Assembly (NCBI GenBank): GCA_039923455.1
Contig: JBDTCS010000096.1
Location: 1 to 7,267, forward strand
DNA: 7,267 nt
Source: JBDTCS01 sp039923455
Lineage (GTDB): Bacteria; Bacteroidota; Ignavibacteria; Palsa-1295
Direction: 5' to 3'
The position numbers and the translations under genes were made by a program. Numbering within the stretch: the stretch's first letter is position 1; the number at the start of each line of letters is the position of its first letter. Shown one piece after another: positions 1 through 5,465 of this stretch. The notes beneath the pieces were generated by a model, which was given only the letters and a program-made list of their open reading frames with translations, was not told where the DNA came from and made no database searches.

Positions 1-3000
1 GACCTTTACGTTGAGCTGCTAACCAGACTAAGTAGTTTGCGCAATAAGCGCGAATCGGTTGAACTATGGGCCGGAGTTGCGAGCGGTCTCACGTGCGTTT
101 TGCTCGTGGCCTTGCTGGCGCTGGTGATAGAAGCGGTGCTGCATCTATCCATAACGGGCCGTACAATTTTGTTCTGGAGTTCGCTGGCGCTTGCTTCGGG
201 TGGCCTTATGGGATTCATTGCGGCTCCGCTTGCGCTTCGGTTGGGAATTCGTAAGCGTGCAAGCTACGATGAACTCGCCAAAGCGGTCGGAGACCACTAC
301 CCGACGATCAGCGATCGGCTGCTGAACACACTCCAACTCGCTCGACCGCTCTTTTCTTCGGAAAGTGCGCTTATTGGCTCGCCAAGTTTCGCACTCGCGG
401 CCTTCAATGCAACCTACGGTGAGGCACGAACTGTCGATTTTAATGCGATCGTTGATGAACGGCCGCTGAAGCGCACGCTTGTGATATTTTTTGTCGCGCT
501 CGCTGCGACGCTCGGTATTTTCTTCGCATTCCATTCGGAGATGTTCGCCGCGGGTGGCAGACTCGTGCACTTCCGCACCTTTTATCAGAAGCCCGCACCA
601 TTTGTTTTGCATGTCGAACCGGGCAACACACACGTCATGCGCGGAGACACGGTTTCGATCACGATCACAACTTCGGGCGAGCAGCTACAACGTGTCAAGC
701 TACACATTCGTGAAGAGGGGCAAAAAGATTTCGATGCGATATCGCTCGACAAAGTCAACGCGACTGATCCGAAGGTGACAACTTTTCGATATGACTTGCG
801 TGCTCAACGGCCGCTCGAATATTATGCAGAACAGCGTGAGATCGAGTCCGATCATTTTCGAATCGCGCTTCTGGATCACCCGATCATTCGATCACTTATT
901 GTAACGATCAAGCCACCGAGCTATACCAGAGAGAAGCCAATCAAGCTCGATGAAAATCTTGGTGATATCTCAGGAGTGGCAGGCACACAAGGTGAATTCC
1001 GTGTGATCACGTCGAAGCCGTTGCGTGCAGCGTTTCTCACGTTTACGCCGAACGCACACATCAATCAAGCGAACGATACGATTGCAAAGAAGAGGGTAGT
1101 TCAAACTCCGAAAACATTTGCCCTACAGGTGAGCGATACGATCGCGAATGGCTCTGTCACGTTCATGGAGTCGGGCTCCTATCATATCGATCTGCTCGAT
1201 CAGGATTCTATCATGAGCGAGCATCCGATCGAATACAACGTGACGATCACTCGCGATGAGCCACCTACTATAGCGCTCATCGAGCCGAATGATCGAGCCG
1301 ATATTCCGAGCAATATGCGAATACAGATGCTCGCGAAAGTGCATGATGATTTCGGTTTTCGAGGAGTTCGGCTCGGCTATCGACTTGTCAAATCCAAATA
1401 TCTCCCCGAGGAGAAAACGTACGCGTGGCTTGACGTGCCACTCTCGAATCACAACACACAGGATCTTGATGTCCCCTATATCTGGAACACGACAAAACTG
1501 TCGCTCTCACCCGAGGACGAGATCGGCTTCGTGCTTGAGGTTGCCGACAACGACGCTGTTACCGGACCGAAAACAGCTCGCACATCGGAATTCATCGCTC
1601 GCTTCCCTTCTGTAAAAGAAATATTCGAACACGCAGAGGAGCAAGCCAATCGTGCTGAAAAAGATCTGAAGGAGATTAAGCAAGATGCGACCGAGCTCAA
1701 GAAAAAGATCGACGAGGCGATGAATGAGATGCAGCAAACGAAAAGCTCTGAGATCGCCAGACAGCAGCAAGACTTCACTAAACAAAAAGATGCACAGCAG
1801 ATCCTTCAACGCCAGCAAGAATTAAATAAACGCGTTGAGCAGGTTTCCAAAGATCTCGAGCAGATGACAAAGCAGCTCGATCAACAACAAGCACTCTCTC
1901 CGGAGACTATGCAAAAATATCAAGATCTGCAAAAGCTCTTTGAGCAGATCAACTCGCCGGAGTTAAAAAAGGCGATGGAAAAACTTCAGGAAGCGATGAA
2001 GCAAGTCGATCCGAAGAAGGTGCAGGAAGCGATGAAGAACATGCAGCTCAATGAGGAGAACTTCAAAAAATCGATTGAGCGGACGACGAACATTCTCAAG
2101 AAGATCCAAGCCGAACAAAAAGTTGACGAGCTAACCAAGCGCTCCGGCGAACTCGCTAAGCAAGAAGAGAAAGCGGCTGAGAATCAAGAGAATGCTGCCG
2201 AACATCCCGAGTCGCAATCGCCTCAGGATAAGGCTGCTGCCGAGCGCCAGCAAGAAGATGCAAAGAAAGAACTCGAGCGAATGCAGAAGGAAGCACAGGA
2301 CCTCGCGGCACAAATGAAAAAACTTCCCGAGCAAATGCAGGCGCCCGAGGAAATGAAGGCCGTACAAGAAGCGCTGAATGATCCATCAACCGAGCAAAGC
2401 ATGGATGACGCTGAGAAGGCCGCCAAACAAGGCGATCACGCGCGTTCGAAGCAGCGCGCACAAGATGCTGCTAAGAAGATGAAGCAAGCGCAAAAGAAGC
2501 TCCGCGATCTCAAACAAAAACTCAGCGAAAACGAAAAGCAGCGGACGCTGCGCGAGTTAAAGCAAATTCGCGATGAACTCAATCGCCTATCGAAGGCGGA
2601 AGAGAACATCAAGAATCAATCGCAGCAGGCAGCGCAGAACTCCAATGTCTTTCGTGATCTTGCAGAGCAGCAAGCAGATAAAAAAGATCAGTTAGGTCAG
2701 ACCGCCTCGCGTGCGCTTGATCTTGCACAAAAATCTATGGCCGTTCCGCCTGAGATGGGCAAAGCGATGGGCGAAGCTTTTGCACAAATGCAAAAGGCAG
2801 AAGACGCGATGACCGAACGCGATCAATCCGGCGCATCGCAAAATTCGCAGGGCGCGATGGCATCATTGAACAAAGCTGCACAACAAGCGCAGCAATCGAT
2901 GGACGCGATGAACTCGGGCGGGCAGGATCCGGGTGAAGGCGAGGGCGAAGGTGACGGACAGCCAGGCGGAGATAACCCAGGCAGCGAAGGCGAAGGAAAA

Positions 3001-3615
3001 GGCAAAGGACAAGGCAAGGGACAAGGCGCCGGTAGCGCTATGCAACAATTCCTTAATTCGATCAACAAACTTGCCGCACAGCAGCAAGCGTTGAATGATC
3101 AAATGTCCGGAGGACAGGGTTCGGGATCTGCACAAGCTCAACGACAAGCCATGGAACAACAAGCGCAACTATCAAAGATGGCTGCGAAGCAACAGGCTGT
3201 GCAAAAATCTATTGAAGAGCTTGCGCAAGAGCAGCAGAATTCACGCGATGGTGATCGAAAAGCTGCGGAAAATTTGAAGAAGATCTCTGACGACATGCAA
3301 GACGTCATCAGCCAAATGCGTTCGAGCGGCGTTAGCCCGGAAACAATTCAACGGCAGGAGCGGATCTTATCGAGACTACTCGAGGCACAACGTTCGGTGC
3401 ATCAACGTGACAAAGAAGAAACGAGGGAATCCAAGCCCGGCGATAATCAAACGCGCGAATCACCGCGTGAGCTTGATCTTTCTACTCCGGAAGGCAGACA
3501 GCAAATGCAACAGGAGTTGCAACGCATGCGAGAGTCCGGTTACTCGCGTGATTATAATACACTGATCCGAAAATATTTTGAATCGTTAGAAAAAGCAAGG
3601 CAGCAAGCTCAGTAA
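1..3615 (+). CDS. DUF4175-type (TIGR02302-like) giant membrane-anchored coiled-coil protein, 5' end outside window
   Basis: The protein is a large envelope protein of unknown function. The frame is open from base 1 to the TAA at 3613-3615. A TTG at 37 could start it, but in-frame codons before it read DLYVELLTRLSSLRNK, a plausible N-terminal helix, and no Shine-Dalgarno precedes the TTG, so the start is probably upstream. Numbering from the TTG: three hydrophobic spans at about 12-36, 43-69 and 148-166; between the second and third, a soluble segment with GDHYPTISDRLLNTLQLA (85-102), typical of the family. Then a beta-rich, presumably extracytoplasmic region (about 185-520) with IKPPSYT (291-297) and HDDFGF (436-441), both family hallmarks. 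From about 524 it is almost all Gln/Lys/Glu/Ala-rich coiled coil, broken by a Gly-rich stretch (961-999). The end carries DYNTLIRKYFESLEKA, like the C-terminal motif of homologues. The only cysteine is in span 1. Relatives often lie near MoxR ATPase, DUF58 and BatA-type genes (family knowledge); those would be outside this window. Family assignment is from recalled motifs. Confidence 0.8.
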   Translation, partial: DLYVELLTRLSSLRNKRESVELWAGVASGLTCVLLVALLALVIEAVLHLSITGRTILFWSSLALASGGLMGFIAAPLALRLGIRKRASYDELAKAVGDHYPTISDRLLNTLQLARPLFSSESALIGSPSFALAAFNATYGEARTVDFNAIVDERPLKRTLVIFFVALAATLGIFFAFHSEMFAAGGRLVHFRTFYQKPAPFVLHVEPGNTHVMRGDTVSITITTSGEQLQRVKLHIREEGQKDFDAISLDKVNATDPKVTTFRYDLRAQRPLEYYAEQREIESDHFRIALLDHPIIRSLIVTIKPPSYTREKPIKLDENLGDISGVAGTQGEFRVITSKPLRAAFLTFTPNAHINQANDTIAKKRVVQTPKTFALQVSDTIANGSVTFMESGSYHIDLLDQDSIMSEHPIEYNVTITRDEPPTIALIEPNDRADIPSNMRIQMLAKVHDDFGFRGVRLGYRLVKSKYLPEEKTYAWLDVPLSNHNTQDLDVPYIWNTTKLSLSPEDEIGFVLEVADNDAVTGPKTARTSEFIARFPSVKEIFEHAEEQANRAEKDLKEIKQDATELKKKIDEAMNEMQQTKSSEIARQQQDFTKQKDAQQILQRQQELNKRVEQVSKDLEQMTKQLDQQQALSPETMQKYQDLQKLFEQINSPELKKAMEKLQEAMKQVDPKKVQEAMKNMQLNEENFKKSIERTTNILKKIQAEQKVDELTKRSGELAKQEEKAAENQENAAEHPESQSPQDKAAAERQQEDAKKELERMQKEAQDLAAQMKKLPEQMQAPEEMKAVQEALNDPSTEQSMDDAEKAAKQGDHARSKQRAQDAAKKMKQAQKKLRDLKQKLSENEKQRTLRELKQIRDELNRLSKAEENIKNQSQQAAQNSNVFRDLAEQQADKKDQLGQTASRALDLAQKSMAVPPEMGKAMGEAFAQMQKAEDAMTERDQSGASQNSQGAMASLNKAAQQAQQSMDAMNSGGQDPGEGEGEGDGQPGGDNPGSEGEGKGKGQGKGQGAGSAMQQFLNSINKLAAQQQALNDQMSGGQGSGSAQAQRQAMEQQAQLSKMAAKQQAVQKSIEELAQEQQNSRDGDRKAAENLKKISDDMQDVISQMRSSGVSPETIQRQERILSRLLEAQRSVHQRDKEETRESKPGDNQTRESPRELDLSTPEGRQQMQQELQRMRESGYSRDYNTLIRKYFESLEKARQQAQ
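2932..3027 (+). repeat. Imperfect short repeats encoding a Gly-Glu then Gly-Lys/Gln hinge
   Basis: Inside the DUF4175-type gene the DNA becomes a run of degenerate 6-base units (GGCGAA, GGAAAA, GGCAAA, GGACAA, GGCAAG). They encode alternating Gly with Glu (GEGEGEGDG) and then Gly with Lys/Gln (GKGKGQGKGQG), residues 966-997 counted from the TTG at 37. Charge switches from acidic to basic along the run. It separates the long coiled coil from a shorter C-terminal helical part, so it is likely a flexible hinge. Such tracts can vary in length between strains; that is inference. Confidence 0.75.
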
Positions 3616-3662
3616 AAGCTCGCTGCCATTCTGCTCAATCCTAAGAGCTCCCCTGTGAAGGC

Positions 3663-5219
3663 TCAATGATAATTTGGCGCTTCTTTTGTGATCGTCACAT
3701 CATGCGGATGTGATTCTTTCAGAGCTGCACCCGAGATGCGAACGAACTGACCGTAATCTTGTAAGTCCTGAATCTTCGCAGATCCGGTGTAACCCATTGC
3801 AGCGCGAAGCCCACCGACCATTTGATAAACAGAATCCGATAACGGTCCGCGAAACGGCACTCTGCCTTCGATGCCTTCCGGCACCATCTTCGAAAGTCCG
3901 TCTTCGACATCTTGAAAATATCTATCGGCGGATCCCTCGAGCATCGCAGTCACCGATCCCATGCCGCGATACGTTTTGTATGTTCTACCTTCCAGAAAAA
4001 CTTTTTCGCCCGGGGATTCTTCAAGCCCTGCAAATAGACTTCCGATCATAACTGTCGAGGCACCTGCAGCGATTGCTTTCGGAATATCCCCAGTCTGTTT
4101 CACGCCTCCATCTGCGATAATGGGAATCCCTTTTTTACGTGCGATACTTGCAGCTTCCATCACGGCTGTGAGTTGCGGCACGCCTACGCCTGCAACGATT
4201 CGTGTTGTGCAGATCGAGCCTGGCCCAACGCCGACTTTGACGGCGTCCGCACCTGCTGCGATGAGTGCAGCGGTACCATCGGCCGTCGCGACATTCCCGG
4301 CGATCACTTGCAGATCACGATACGTACGCTTGATCGAGCGCACCATGTCGAGCACACCTTTGGAATGTCCGTGTGCAGTATCAACTACCACAACATCTAC
4401 GTTCGCGCGAACGAGGGCATCTACGCGCTCCATCGTGTTTCCGGCAATGCCGACTGCAGCACCAACCACCAGACGACCCGCTTCATCTTTCGCAGCTTGC
4501 GGATAGCGCTTCTTTTTCTGAATATCCTTAAACGTGATAAGTCCTTTGAGCCTTCCCGATCTATCAATCACCGGAAGCTTCTCGATTTTGTTTCGCTGCA
4601 AAATTGCTTCTGCTTTTTCGAGCGTCGTTCCCATCGGTGCCGTGACAAGATTCTCTCGAGTCATAATCTCGCCGATAGGCTGATCGAATCGAGATTCAAA
4701 ACGCGTGTCACGATTGGTTATCATACCGACAAGAAATCCCGCATCATCGACAACCGGAATTCCGGAGATCTTATATTTGGTCATCAGGATCAATGCATCC
4801 TTGAGCGAGCGATCGGGTGTGAGTGTGATCGGCGTTAAGATCATTCCGCTTTCCGAACGCTTAACCAGATCGACCTCTTCGGCTTGTCTATCGATCGAAA
4901 GATTTTTGTGAATGATACCAATACCACCTTCGCGAGCAAGTGCTATCGCCATCTCGGATTCCGTGACGGTATCCATAGCGCTTGAAATCAATGGAATCGA
5001 AAGTCGAATGCGGCGTGTGAGGAATGTCGAAATATCTACATCGCGCGGAAGCACACTCGAAAAACCCGGCAATAGCAAAACATCGTCGTAGGTAATACCA
5101 TCAAAAGTCAAAACCTTGTTCGTTGGTATTTTCCGTTTTGGATTGGTGCGTGCTTGAGCAGCCTGTGATGAGCGCTTCGATTTAGTTGAGATGCTGGGGG
5201 TACGTGTTCGGTTGGCCAT
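3663..5219 (-). CDS. guaB: Inosine-5'-monophosphate dehydrogenase (IMPDH)
   Basis: It catalyses NAD-dependent oxidation of IMP to XMP, the first committed step of guanine nucleotide synthesis, in the cytoplasm. The protein is 518 residues, against roughly 485-500 for most bacterial IMPDHs; the excess is a basic N-terminal tail (residues 1 to about 34). The catalytic barrel opens with FDGITYDDVLLLPGFS (39-54) and SSAMDTVTE (79-87). Two CBS domains interrupt it: about 127-180 and 184-236. Key sites are intact: DTAHGHS (280-286), the signature loop GPGSICTTR with catalytic Cys337, IMP phosphate-binding ADGGVKQTGD (369-378), YRGMGS (417-422), and the flap Arg433-Tyr434 that activates water. It ends with HPHDVTITKEAPNYH, as in homologues. 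The ATG at 5217-5219 is supported by an AAGGGAG Shine-Dalgarno 6 bases upstream. The gene converges on the DUF4175-type gene (47-base gap) and diverges from rodZ. The CBS pair suggests allosteric control by purine nucleotides, as known for the family. Confidence 0.98.
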   Translation of the reverse strand: MANRTRTPSISTKSKRSSQAAQARTNPKRKIPTNKVLTFDGITYDDVLLLPGFSSVLPRDVDISTFLTRRIRLSIPLISSAMDTVTESEMAIALAREGGIGIIHKNLSIDRQAEEVDLVKRSESGMILTPITLTPDRSLKDALILMTKYKISGIPVVDDAGFLVGMITNRDTRFESRFDQPIGEIMTRENLVTAPMGTTLEKAEAILQRNKIEKLPVIDRSGRLKGLITFKDIQKKKRYPQAAKDEAGRLVVGAAVGIAGNTMERVDALVRANVDVVVVDTAHGHSKGVLDMVRSIKRTYRDLQVIAGNVATADGTAALIAAGADAVKVGVGPGSICTTRIVAGVGVPQLTAVMEAASIARKKGIPIIADGGVKQTGDIPKAIAAGASTVMIGSLFAGLEESPGEKVFLEGRTYKTYRGMGSVTAMLEGSADRYFQDVEDGLSKMVPEGIEGRVPFRGPLSDSVYQMVGGLRAAMGYTGSAKIQDLQDYGQFVRISGAALKESHPHDVTITKEAPNYH

Positions 5220-5225
5220 GAAAAA

Positions 5226-5232
5226 CTCCCTT
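5226..5232 (-). promoter_or_regulatory. Ribosome binding site of guaB
   Basis: On the minus strand AAGGGAG lies 6 bases before the ATG at 5219-5217. It is the clearest Shine-Dalgarno in the window and decides the guaB start: it supports the upstream ATG, and hence the basic N-terminal tail, over the in-frame TTG at codon 37, just before the conserved barrel. Confidence 0.8.
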
Positions 5233-5253
5233 AGTTACAGTTTGTTTTTCGTG

Positions 5254-5261
5254 CAAATATA
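5254..5261 (-). promoter_or_regulatory. Probable guaB promoter -7 element (Bacteroidota type)
   Basis: The minus strand reads TATATTTG, a full match to the Bacteroidota primary sigma -7 consensus TAnnTTTG. It lies 34 bases before the guaB ATG, which would give a leader of roughly 25-30 bases containing the Shine-Dalgarno. I see no clear TTG element at the expected distance upstream (about 19-21 bases), so the call rests on one element. TATATT within it is also five of six for a classical -10 box. An attenuator or riboswitch in such a short leader is unlikely. Confidence 0.45.
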
Positions 5262-5326
5262 GCTACATTGTGATGGGTGAGCTTGGAATCCATTTGTTTA
5301 ATTCGGGCTGAAGCTCATCCGACGGG

Positions 5327-5336
5327 GTCTTAAGAC
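5327..5336. repeat. 10-base perfect palindrome in the guaB-rodZ intergenic region
   Basis: GTCTTAAGAC is a perfect inverted repeat with no spacer, about 66 bases upstream of the guaB -7 candidate and 130 bases before the rodZ ATG. It could be an operator half-site pair for a dimeric regulator, but no second copy was seen and a 10-base palindrome can arise by chance. Confidence 0.25.
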
Positions 5337-5414
5337 TATTCTCGCAGGAGAGATAAATCCCCAAACAGCTCTAAAATAGGCAAAAGCAATGAACCAAGGG
5401 CACCAATGAGAGCG

Positions 5415-5449
5415 TTTGACATCTAACGAATTGTTATACCCCATACTTG
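5415..5449 (+). promoter_or_regulatory. Weak promoter candidate for rodZ
   Basis: TTTGACA at 5415-5421 contains both a perfect classical -35 hexamer (TTGACA) and the TTTG of a Bacteroidota -33 element. Downstream, CATACT (5442-5447) matches a -10 box at four of six, and CATACTTG (5442-5449) matches four of the six fixed positions of TAnnTTTG. The spacing (20 bases classical, 23 bases Bacteroidota) is longer than optimal for either. If used, transcription would start near 5455, about 10 bases before the ATG, giving an almost leaderless message. No Shine-Dalgarno is visible between them. Confidence 0.25.
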
Positions 5450-5465
5450 CCCTAGCACCACAGCG

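Noticed and set aside
145..633. 162-codon minus-strand open frame inside the DUF4175-type gene
   Set aside because: It is antisense to a convincing conserved coding region, and has Arg/Cys-rich composition with no domain; a shadow frame.
3616..3662. Possible terminator between the convergent DUF4175-type gene and guaB: AGCTC and GAGCT repeats, followed by TTTT on the minus strand
   Set aside because: The stem is only 5 pairs with a loop over 20 bases; too weak to call a terminator.
3961..4838. Plus-strand open frames (181 and 221 codons) opposite guaB
   Set aside because: They lie antisense to the fully conserved IMPDH catalytic and CBS domains and have no recognisable motifs.
5340..5351. 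Small hairpin TCTC-GCAG-GAGA in the intergenic region
   Set aside because: A 4-base stem is too short to be meaningful alone.
5389..5426. Two tiny frames (6 codons each plus stop, ATG at 5389 and 5406) ahead of rodZ, overlapping each other
   Set aside because: No ribosome binding site and no recognisable leader-peptide composition; likely chance.
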